A stretch of 64,000 bases of DNA, from the NCBI RefSeq assembly GCF_014650115.1, contig NZ_BMUI01000034.1:1-64000 (forward strand), written 5' to 3'. The DNA is from Streptomyces olivaceoviridis. Lineage in GTDB: Bacteria > Actinomycetota > Actinomycetes > Streptomycetales > Streptomycetaceae. The notes beneath the pieces were generated by a model that worked only from the letters and a program-made list of their open reading frames with translations, did no database searches and was not told the origin of the DNA. Below, one piece after another: positions 26,131-35,300 of the stretch. The translations under genes were made by a program, and so were the position numbers. Position 1 is the stretch's first letter. Every line of letters begins with the position of its first letter.

Positions 26131-27480
26131 ATGACGTACGACTACGACATCGGCATCATCGGCGGCGGCCCGGCCGGTTCCACCGCCGCGTCCTACCTGG
26201 CCAAGGCCGGTCTGTCGGTCGCGGTCTTCGACAGCGCGTTCTTCCCGCGGGAGCACGTGGGCGAGTCCCTGGTGCCGGCGACCACGCCGGTGCTGCTGGA
26301 GATCGGCGCCATGGACAAGATCGAGGCGGCGGGCTTCCCCCGCAAGTACGGCGCCGCCTGGACGTCGGCCAACGCGGACGACGTGGACCCGCTCGGCTTC
26401 CAGGTCCACGACCACGGACTCGGCGCCGCCGATGTGCTGTTCAACGAACGTGACCAGCTCGGTGTGGACCGCGACTACACCTTCCACGTCGACCGCGGCC
26501 GGTTCGACCACATCCTGCTCAAGCACGCGGAGAGCCTGGGCGCGAAGGTGTTCTCCGGGGTGCGGGTGCGCGGCGTCGACTTCACCGACACCACCCGTCC
26601 GGTGCTGCGGGCCGCCCTGGGCGGGACGACAGCGGAGGTGCCGGTACGGATGGTCGTCGACGCCAGCGGACGCGGCACCCTGCTGGGACGGCAGCTCAAG
26701 GTCAAGGTGCCCGACCCGGTCTTCAAGCAGTACGCCGTGCACACCTGGTTCGAGGGACTCGACCGGGAGGCCCTGGCGAACGACGACAACCAGGCCGAGT
26801 ACATCTTCATCCACTTCCTGCCGCTCACCGACACCTGGGTGTGGCAGATCCCCATCACCGACACGATCACGTCGGTCGGGGTCGTCACCCAGAAGGCACG
26901 GTTCAGGGAGGGAAAGGACGACCTCGAAGGGTTCTTCTGGGACTCGGTGGCCAGCAGGCCCCTGCTGCACGACGCACTGAGGAAGACCGTACGGGTGCGC
27001 CCCTTCAAGGCCGAGGGCGACTACAGCTACGGCATGCGCAAGGTGTGCGACGACGGGATGGTGATGATCGGCGACGCCGCCCGGTTCGTCGACCCGATCT
27101 TCTCCAGCGGAGTCAGCGTCGCCATGAACAGCGCCCGGCTGGCCTGCGCCGACATCATCGCCGCCGCCGAGGCAGGCGACTTCAGGGCCGCCCGCTTCGA
27201 GAACTACGTGACCAGACTGCGGCGCGGGGTGTCCAACTGGTACGAGTTCATCTCCATCTACTACCGCCTGAACATCCTGTTCACCGCCTTCGTCCAGGAC
27301 CCCCGCTACCGCATCGACGTGTTGAAGATGCTCCAGGGCGACGTCTACGACGACCAGGAGCCGGTCGCGCTGACGGCGATGCGCGAGTTCATCGCCGCCG
27401 TGGAGGCGGACCCCGGCCACCTCTGGCACCCGCTGCTGGGCGACATGAAGGTGTCCCTCAGCTCCCGGGCGCTGTTCTGA
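26131..27480 (+). CDS. Flavin-dependent halogenase, PltA-like (pyrrolyl-carrier-protein type)
   Basis: This 449-residue flavoprotein has FAD motif IIGGGPAGSTAASYLAKAG, the halogenase signature TWVWQIPITDT (WxWxIP) and the second flavin region MIGDAARFVDPIFSSGVSVA. HVGESLVPATTPVLLEIGAM, REHVGESLVP and the C-terminal segments NILFTAFVQDPRYRIDVLKM and GHLWHPLLGDMK closely follow what I recall of PltA, the pyoluteorin halogenase that dichlorinates pyrrolyl-S-PltL. Length also matches. It therefore probably installs one or two chlorines (or bromines) on carrier-bound pyrrole using FADH2, O2 and halide. A flavin reductase is not encoded nearby; the host would have to supply FADH2. The ATG follows CAGGAGAACA. 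Confidence 0.93.
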   Translation: MTYDYDIGIIGGGPAGSTAASYLAKAGLSVAVFDSAFFPREHVGESLVPATTPVLLEIGAMDKIEAAGFPRKYGAAWTSANADDVDPLGFQVHDHGLGAADVLFNERDQLGVDRDYTFHVDRGRFDHILLKHAESLGAKVFSGVRVRGVDFTDTTRPVLRAALGGTTAEVPVRMVVDASGRGTLLGRQLKVKVPDPVFKQYAVHTWFEGLDREALANDDNQAEYIFIHFLPLTDTWVWQIPITDTITSVGVVTQKARFREGKDDLEGFFWDSVASRPLLHDALRKTVRVRPFKAEGDYSYGMRKVCDDGMVMIGDAARFVDPIFSSGVSVAMNSARLACADIIAAAEAGDFRAARFENYVTRLRRGVSNWYEFISIYYRLNILFTAFVQDPRYRIDVLKMLQGDVYDDQEPVALTAMREFIAAVEADPGHLWHPLLGDMKVSLSSRALF

Positions 27481-27497
27481 CCGCGCCGTGGGCGGTC

Positions 27498-28160
27498 ATG
27501 TTCGACATGGACGGAACGCTCGTCGACACCGAACCCCTGCTGCACCACGCCCTGTTGGCGGTGCTCGGCGCGGCGGGCGTGCCGGCCGCGGCGATCCGGC
27601 CGGAGGAACTGCGCGGGCGTGCCGTCGCCGAGAACCTGACCCGGCTGCGCGGCCTCATGCGCTCACCCATGACCGAGCAGGAGCTGTACGCGCGCGTCAG
27701 CGGCCGCGTACTCGACCGGCTGCGCTCGGGGATCGCCCCGCTGCCCGGAGCCGCCCGCCTGCTCCGGGCGCTGCGGCGGGCGGGCGTCCCGTGCGCGCTG
27801 GTGTCGTCGTCGTACCGGGCGATGGTGGACGCCGTCCTGCCCTCGCTCCCCGCGGCCGTGTTCGCGGTGACCGTGGCCGGTGACGAGGTACGGCACCCGA
27901 AACCGGACCCCGAGGCGTACCGCACCGCCGCGGACCGCCTCGGCATCGTGCCGGGCAGGTGTGTGGTCGTCGAGGACTCGCCCGCCGGGCTCCGGGCCGG
28001 CCGGGCCGCGGGGTGTGTCACCGTCTCGGTCACGCCCACGGAGGAACCGGTGGCCCTCACCGTGCGGGACCTGTCCGCACTGACCGTCGAGCGGCTCGCG
28101 CGCCTGGTGGGCGCGGGCGCCGCTGCCATACGACCCCGAGAAAGTGGTGCACCGATATGA
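27498..28160 (+). CDS. HAD-superfamily phosphatase/phosphomutase-like hydrolase
   Basis: This 220-residue HAD protein has motif I VMFDMDGTLVDT (nucleophile and acid/base Asp), an all-helical cap at about 18-85, motif II ALVSSSYR, motif III Lys in EVRHPKPDPEAY and motif IV VVVEDSPAGLRAG. This is subfamily IA with the beta-phosphoglucomutase/phosphatase-type cap. No better start than ATG 27498 is visible, 17 bp after the halogenase stop. A HAD enzyme is not needed for known chloropyrrole starter assembly, so it may act on a late phosphorylated intermediate, a sugar, or in self-protection. Its role is open. Confidence 0.8.
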   Translation: MFDMDGTLVDTEPLLHHALLAVLGAAGVPAAAIRPEELRGRAVAENLTRLRGLMRSPMTEQELYARVSGRVLDRLRSGIAPLPGAARLLRALRRAGVPCALVSSSYRAMVDAVLPSLPAAVFAVTVAGDEVRHPKPDPEAYRTAADRLGIVPGRCVVVEDSPAGLRAGRAAGCVTVSVTPTEEPVALTVRDLSALTVERLARLVGAGAAAIRPRESGAPI

Positions 28161-28228
28161 ACGGACCCGAACCCTCGCGCACCGGACAGGGCACGACGCC
28201 CACGAGCCACGGCCGGGGTCCGGCATGA
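28157..28228 (+). CDS. 23-codon micro-ORF bridging two genes by ATGA overlaps
   Basis: An ATG overlaps the HAD stop (ATGA at 28157-28160), and the micro-ORF's TGA overlaps the next ATG (ATGA at 28225-28228). The peptide MNGPEPSRTGQGTTPTSHGR is hydrophilic and resembles no family. It may carry reinitiating ribosomes across a 64-nt gap that lacks a ribosome-binding site, instead of making a functional peptide. Chance cannot be ruled out. Confidence 0.3.
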   Translation: MNGPEPSRTGQGTTPTSHGRGPA

Positions 28229-29325
28229 GGCCGGCCGACGTGTTCCTCGCCGGGCTGGGCTGCTGGCTGCCCGCCCCCTACCCGGCGTCCGAGGCGGTCG
28301 CCGCGGGTCTGTACGACGCCACGGCGCACACCGAGAGCGGGCTGCGCGGCGTGCTGGTCGCCGGGCCCGAGTCACCGCCCGACATGGCCGTACGGGCCGC
28401 CCGGACGGCGCTGGACCGCTCCCCGGGCGGGGCCGCCGCGATCGGCACGGTGCTGCACGGCGCGACGTTCTTCCAGGGGCCCGAGATGTGGTCGCCGACG
28501 GGGTACCTGATGCGGGAGCTGGGCGTCACGGGGGCCGGGGGCACGGAGATCCGCAACGGCTGCAACAGCATGCTCACCGGTGTCCAACTGGCCGCGGGCC
28601 TGCTGCCGTACCAGCCGGACGGCCGGCCGGATATCCTGCTGACCACGGCGGACAACTTCAACTCGCCGCTGTTCAACCGGTGGGACAGCGGACCGATGGG
28701 GGTGATCGCCGCCGACGCGGCCAGCTCCGTCGTGATCAGCCCGGCCGGCGGCTTCGCCCGGGTCGAGACGGTCGTCTCCCGGGTCTACCCGGAGTTCGAG
28801 GGGATGGCGCGCGGCGACGAGCCGCTGTTCCCCCCCACCGGGTCCGCGGGCCGCCGGATCGACACGGTGGAGCGCGCCCAGCGGTTCAACGAGCGGGTGC
28901 GCGAGGTCGGCGGGACGAGTGTCGCCGACGGCATCGCGAGCGCCTGCTCGGAGACGGTGTTCGCCGCCCTCGACGAGGCCGGGGTCAAGGCCTCCGAGCT
29001 GCGCTGGGTGCTGGTGCCCAACGGTGACGAGGCGACCACCCGCACCTGCGTCATGGAGCCGCTCGGCCTGGACGTCTCCCGGTCGCAGTGGGAGTTCGGG
29101 CGCGGGGTCGGGCACGCCTCGGCCAGCGACCAGTTCATCGCCCTGGAGCACCTGCTGAGCACCGGGCGGCTCGACCCGGGCGACCACGTGCTGCTGTTCG
29201 GCGGCGCACCGGGGTGGTCGGCCGTGGCCGTACTCCTGACCATCTGCGAACTGCCCTCCTGGACCCAGGGGTTGGGGATGCCGACGTCGATGCGGATGTC
29301 GATGGCGACGGGAGGTGCCAGGTGA
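28225..29325 (+). CDS. Beta-ketoacyl-ACP synthase III-like enzyme (probable acyl transferase) 2
   Basis: This 366-residue paralogue of the enzyme at 21435 has nucleophile loop EIRNGCNSMLTGVQ (Cys113), and the same unusual active site: VLVPNGDEA (Asn266) where KASIII has IPHQAN, and GVGHASASDQFIALEHLL (His297) where KASIII has its Asn. DNFNSPLFNRWDS is equivalent to DNFTSDLLERWRF in the other copy. It directly precedes the PKS, whose GTG overlaps its stop (GTGA), so the two products are made in fixed ratio. A likely role is loading the halopyrrolyl starter from the discrete carrier onto the PKS, or releasing the PKS product, which has no thioesterase. Both are inferences. Confidence 0.85.
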   Translation: MRPADVFLAGLGCWLPAPYPASEAVAAGLYDATAHTESGLRGVLVAGPESPPDMAVRAARTALDRSPGGAAAIGTVLHGATFFQGPEMWSPTGYLMRELGVTGAGGTEIRNGCNSMLTGVQLAAGLLPYQPDGRPDILLTTADNFNSPLFNRWDSGPMGVIAADAASSVVISPAGGFARVETVVSRVYPEFEGMARGDEPLFPPTGSAGRRIDTVERAQRFNERVREVGGTSVADGIASACSETVFAALDEAGVKASELRWVLVPNGDEATTRTCVMEPLGLDVSRSQWEFGRGVGHASASDQFIALEHLLSTGRLDPGDHVLLFGGAPGWSAVAVLLTICELPSWTQGLGMPTSMRMSMATGGAR

Positions 29326-32300
29326 CGGCGCAGCAGCAGGACGGGGCCGCTCCGGGGGCAAGCGGCGTGGAGGCGGTGGCGTCGCAACCGGCGACTTCGA
29401 AACCGGTCACCTCCGGGCCGGTCACTTCGGGGCCGGGTGCCGTGGAGCCGATCGCGATCGTGGGGATGGCGTGTGAGTTCCCCGGGGCGGACGGTGTCGC
29501 CGCGTTCTGGAAGATGCAGCTCGACGGGGTCGACGCGACGTCGGACCTGCCGGCCGACCGGTTCCCCATCGACGCGTTCCACGACCCCCGCCCGCGGACC
29601 CCCGGCCGGATCGTCAGCCGGCGCGGCGGTTTCCTGCCGGACATCCGCGGCTTCGACGCCCACTACTTCGGCGTCTCCGGCCGCGAGGCGAGCCACATGG
29701 ACCCACAGCAGCGGCTGCTGCTGCAGACCGCCGCCGCGGCCGTGCGGGACGCCGGACTGACGACGGACCAGCTCGCGGGAAGCCCGACCGCGGTCGTGGT
29801 CGGACAGCGGACCGCCGAGTACTGGGACCTGCTGCGGGCCGCCGGGGCACTGGACATCTACGCCAACACCGGCACGTCACGCAGCGTCCTGTCCGGGCGC
29901 CTGTCGTTCTTCTTCGACCTGCGCGGCCCGAGCACCTCCGTCGACACCGCCTGCTCGTCCTCGCTGGTCGCCGTCCACCAGGCGTGCGCCGCGCTGCGCG
30001 CCGGGGAGGCCACCCTCGCCCTGGCCGCCGGCGTCAACCTGGTGCTGTCGCCGGAGGAGAGCATCACGTTCTCCCAGGCGGACATGTTGTCCGCGGACGG
30101 CCGGTGCAAGTTCGGCGCGGCCGACGCCGACGGCTTCGTGCGCAGCGACGGCGTCGGCGTCGTTGTCCTGAAGCCGCTGGCGCGGGCCGAGGCGGACGGC
30201 GACCGGATCCACGCGGTCATCCACGGCTCGGCGGTCGAGAACGAGGGCCGCAGCAGCGGATACCTGATGACCCCCTCGGGGACCGCTCAGATCGACGCGA
30301 TGCGGCACGCCTGCGCGCGCGGGGGCATCGAGCCGCGCGCCGTCGGCTTCGTGGAGGCGCACGGCACCGGCACCCCGGCCGGCGACCCGATCGAACTGCG
30401 CGGGCTGGACGCGGTCTACGGCAGCGGCGCGGGCCGCTCGGCCGCGGACCCGCTGCTGGTCGGCTCCGTGAAGACGAACATCGGGCACACCGAGGCGGCC
30501 GCCGGCATCGCGGGGCTTATCAAGGCGGCGCTGTGCGTGGCGCACGGCGTCGTCCCGCCCAGTCTGCACAGCGGCCGGCTGACCGACTCGGTGGACTGGG
30601 ACCGCATGGCGCTGGACATCCCGCAGACCGCCCGCGAGTGGGGCGGGGACGGCGCCCCCCGGTACGCGGCGGTCAGCTCGTTCGGCATCTCCGGCACCAA
30701 CGCGCACGTCGTCCTCGGCGAGCACCGCCCCGCGCCCGTGCCGCCGACGGCCGGCGAGCCGCGGCCGTACCTGCTGGCGCTGTCCGCCCAGACGCCCGCC
30801 GCACTGCGGGAACTCGCCGCGTCGTACGCGGACTTCCTCGCACCGGACGGGGCGGGCCGCCGGCACGCGCTGCGCGACGTCAGTTTCAGCACGCTGACCC
30901 GGAGCACCCACCACCGGCACCGGATGACCGTGCTCGCCTCGGACCACGACCAGGCCGTGGCGCAGCTCCGCGCGGGCCGGCCGGTCGTCGCCGCCAGGCC
31001 CGGCGCGCGCTTCAGGACCGTCTTCGTCTTCCCCGGCCAGGGCTCACAGTGGTCCGGGATGGGCCGTCGGCTGCTGGACACCTCCGCGGTGTTCCGGGAG
31101 ACCCTGGAGGAGTGCGACCGGGTCGTGCGCGCCGAGTGCGGCTGGTCGGTGACCGAACGCCTGACCACCACCGACGAGGCGGACTGGCCGATCGACGTGG
31201 TGCAACCGCTGCTCTGGGCGGTCGAGGTCGCACTGGCCGCGCTGTGGCGGTCGTGGGGGGTGGCGCCCGACGTGGTGATCGGGCACAGCATGGGCGAGGT
31301 GGCGGCCGCCTGCGCAGCGGGGGCGCTCACCCTGGCTGACGGCGCGGCGGTGATCTGCCGCCGCAGCGCTCTGCTCAGGAGGATCGCCGGCACGGGATCC
31401 ATGGCCGCCGTCGACCTGCCCGCCGACGAGCTGCGGCGGGAACTCGCCGACGTTCCGGACGTGGACGTCGCGGTGAGCAACGGCCCGCGGCGCACCATCG
31501 TCTCGGGCAATACCCCGGCGGTGGAGAAGGTGCTGGAGGCGCTGTCCGAACGGGGCGTACTCACCAGGACCGTCAAGGTGGACGTGGCCTCGCACAGCAG
31601 TCATGTCGACCCGCTGCTGGAGGAGTTGCGGACCGCGCTGGAGCCGGTCCGGCCGCGCGCGGGCCGGGTACCGCTGCGCTCGACGGTGACCGGGGAACTG
31701 CTCACCGGCGCGGAGCTGGACGCGGAGTACTGGGTGCGCAACCTCCGCGACGAAGTCCGCTTCCACGCGGCCGTCGACTCCGAGACCGCGTCCGTCCCGG
31801 CGGCGGCCGTCGTCGAGATCAGCCCGCACCCCATCCTCGGCGCGGCGGTCAGGGAGTGCCTGCCGGAGGCGCGCACCGACGACCTGGTAGTGCCGTCGCT
31901 GCTGCGCGGCACCGACGACCTGACCGCGCTGCTGACCTCCGTCGGCCAGCTCCACCAGGCCGGATACCCGGTGCGCCCCGACGCGCTGTTCGAGGGCCCG
32001 GCCGCTTACGTGGGGCTGCCGCCGTATCCCTGGCAGCGCGCGGAGTTCTGGTTCGAGCCCAACGGCGCGGACGGCCCGCCGCGTGCGGCGGTCGTGGCCT
32101 CTGCGAACGCTGCGGCAGGCACGACCGGCGTGACCGGTACGGCAGGCGCGACCGGTGTGAAGGCTGCGGCGGTCGGGGCAGGCGCGACCATCACGGCGGA
32201 CGTCCGGGGCGGGCACCCGCTGCTCGGTACGCACGTGGTCCTCGACGACGGTGCGCACCGCTGGGAGGGCCCCGTCGACCTGGAGCGCAACGCCTATCTC

Positions 32301-35300
32301 CTGGACCACCGGATGCAGGGTCTGGTCATTCTGCCCGGCACCGCGTACCTGGAGCTGGCCGTGGCCGCCGGCACCCAGGTCGCCGGCACCGGGGTCGTCG
32401 TCGAGGACGTCCGCTACGACAGGGCGCTCTTCCTCACCGCCGGGGCCCCGCCGCTGCTGCGGGTGACGCTGCGGCCCGCCGGGCGGGGCTGGGCCTTCGA
32501 CGTCGCCACCGCCGACGCCCCTGTTCACGGCACCGCCCCCGACTGTGGATGGACCCTGCACGCGCACGGCCGGATCGGCGTGGCAGCCGCCGGAACCGGC
32601 CTGCTCGACATCCCCGGGGCCACTCCCCGGCAGATCGCCGCACGGTTCCCCGACCACCTGACCGGCGCCGAGTTCTACCGCCGGTTCGCGGCCCGCGGCA
32701 ACGACTGGCACGGCGTCTTCCGGGGCATCGGGCAGGTGTGGCGCGGTGGCGAGGAGGCGCTGGCCGAGATCGTGGTGCAGGGCGGCCTGGCCGGCGACGA
32801 GTCGCACCACGTCCATCCGGCGGTGCTCGACGCCTGCGGACAGGTGCTCGCGGCCACCCTGCCCGACTCGGACGAGCCGGGCGAGCAGTACGCCTTCGTC
32901 CTGGGGTCCATCGACGCGTTCCGCCGGTACGGGCCGCTGACCGGAACCCTGTACAGCCATGCGGTACGGCGCGAGCTGACGGCCGAGTCGTTCAGCGGTG
33001 ACGTCGTCGTCCGCGACGAACGGGGCACGCCTCTGGCCGAATTCCGCGGCCTGCGGATCCGCTGGCTGGTACGGCGGGAGGAACCCGGCCCGCCGACCGA
33101 CTGGCTCTACCGGCCGCGGTGGACGCCGGCCGCCGCGCACCGGGCGCCGGCCGCACCGGCCGCCGGTGCCTGGCTGGTCTTCGAGGACGAGGACTTCGGG
33201 CCGCGGCTCACACCGGCGGCGCCCGGTGCGCGGATCGCCGTACGGCCCGGGGAACGGTACGAGCGCGGTGCCGACGGGACGTACCGCATCGACCCGTCGC
33301 GTCTCGACGACTACGCGCGGCTGCTGTACGAGGCCGGCCGTGACCACCCCGGAGGCATCGCCGCCGTGGTGTACCTGTGGGGCCTGCGGGCGGCGCGGCC
33401 GGTGGGGGCGGTGCCGCTGGGCCTCGCCGGCGCACTGCAGCTGGACCAGGCGTTGTCCACGGCACGCCGGGACGGCCCGCTCCCCCGGCTCGTGCTCGTC
33501 ACCCGGGGCGCCGAGACGGTAGTGGACACGGACGTGGCGCCGAACCCGGACCAGTCCACCGTGTGGGGCTTCGGGCGTACGGCGGCGAGCGAGCTGTCCG
33601 TCGTCCGGCACACCCTCGTCGACCTGGACCCCGCCCGGGGCACGGAGCAGACGGCGGAACTGGCCCGGGAGATCGCGGCCGGCGACGGGAGCGAGGACCA
33701 GATCGCGCTCCGGGCAGCCGGACGGTACGTCCTGCGGCTGCGCCGCACATCACCGACGTCCGGCCCCACCGGCGATCACGGCTCCGGCTCCGGCTCCGAT
33801 TCCGATTCCGGTTCCGGTTCCGGTTCCGGTTCCGGTTCCGATGGTGACGTCACCGAGGTCGTGCCGGACCGCGACCGCCGTTCGGGCCCGGTGCGCGTGG
33901 TGGCCGCGGCGCGGCCTCCGGCCGCCGACGAGGTACAGATCGCCGCGGCGTACGGCGGGGTCGGCTTCCGGGACGCACTCCAAGCGGCCGGGGCCTACCC
34001 GGACCCGGACGACGACGGCCGGCTGGGCTGGGAGACCGCCGGAGTGGTGACGGCGGTCGGCACCGGCGTACGGGGCCTGGCCGTGGGTGACCGCGTGGCC
34101 GCCGTCGCCCACCCGGGTCTGGCCACGCAGGTCCTCGCCGACCGCCGGCTGACCCACCGCCTGCCCGACGGGCTCTCCCTCGCCGAGGCCGCCACCGTGC
34201 CGATTGCCTATCTGACGGCGTGGTACGGCCTCATGGAACTGGCCGCGCTCCGCGAAGGGGAGAAGGTCCTCATCCACTCGGCCACCGGCGGCGTGGGTCT
34301 CGCCGCGATCCAGGTGGCCCGGTGGCGCGGCGCCGAGATTCACGCCACCGCGGGCAGCGCGCGGCGGCGGGCCCTGCTGCGCGGCATGGGCGTCGCCCAT
34401 GTCGGCGACTCCCGCGGGGACTTCGCCGGTCCGCTGCTGGCCGCGACCGGCGGCACGGGGGTGGACGTCATCCTCAACTCGCTGACCGGGGAGGCCGTCG
34501 ACCGGAACCTCGGCGTGCTCGCTCCGTACGGGCGCTATGTGGAGCTGGCCAAGCGGGACCTGGTGGACGGCCGCCCGACCGGTCTCGGCGGCCTGCTGCG
34601 CAACGGTTCCCTCCAGGTCCTGGACATCGCCGCCCTGTGCCGCGAACGTCCGGAGCGGGCCGGGGCGCTGCTCGGCCGGGTGCTGCGCCTCATCGCGGCC
34701 GGTGAATTCGCGCCCCTGCCGGCCGAGGTGTACCCGCTGGACGCCGTCGGCCAGGCTTTCGACGACGTGCTCGGGGCGCGCCATGTCGGCAAGGTGCTCA
34801 TAGACCTGCGGACGGCCCCGGCGCAACCGGCGGCCCCGCCGGTCCCGGCGTCCCCGGCCCGGATACGCCCGGACGCCACCTACCTCGTGACCGGCGGTGC
34901 GGGCGGCATCGGCTCCGAGCTGGCCCGCTGGCTCGTCGCGCGCGGCGCCAGGCACCTGCTGCTCACCGGCCGCTCCGTGCCCGGCCAGGCCTCGCCGTCG
35001 GGGGGTGGCGTCACCGCCCTGCTGGAGGAACTGCGCGGCCAGGGCGCCGAAGTGCAGTACGCGCCGGTGGACGTGGCGGACGAGCGGTCGATGCGCCGGC
35101 TGGTCGAGAACCGCGGCGCGGCCGGCCGGCCGGCGGTCCGGGGGGTCTTCCACACCGCCGGTGTGTTCATGTACAAGCCGATCAGCGACACCACCCTGCG
35201 GGATCTGGAGGCCGTGCTGCGGCCCAAGCTGGAGGGCGGCCGGGTGCTGGACCGTCTCTTCGACACCGCCGCCCTGGACCACTTCGTGCTGTTCTCGTCC

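Noticed and set aside
26056-27429. 457-codon open frame antisense to the halogenase
   Set aside because: Low-complexity Val/Gly/Arg composition and no motifs; the halogenase frame is unambiguous.
31044-33611. 855-codon open frame antisense to the PKS
   Set aside because: Typical high-GC antisense shadow, rich in Arg/Gly/Pro/His, with no recognisable domain.
33750-35282. 510-codon open frame antisense to the PKS ER/KR region
   Set aside because: Same shadow pattern; its Gly/Thr repeats only mirror the linker repeat of the PKS.
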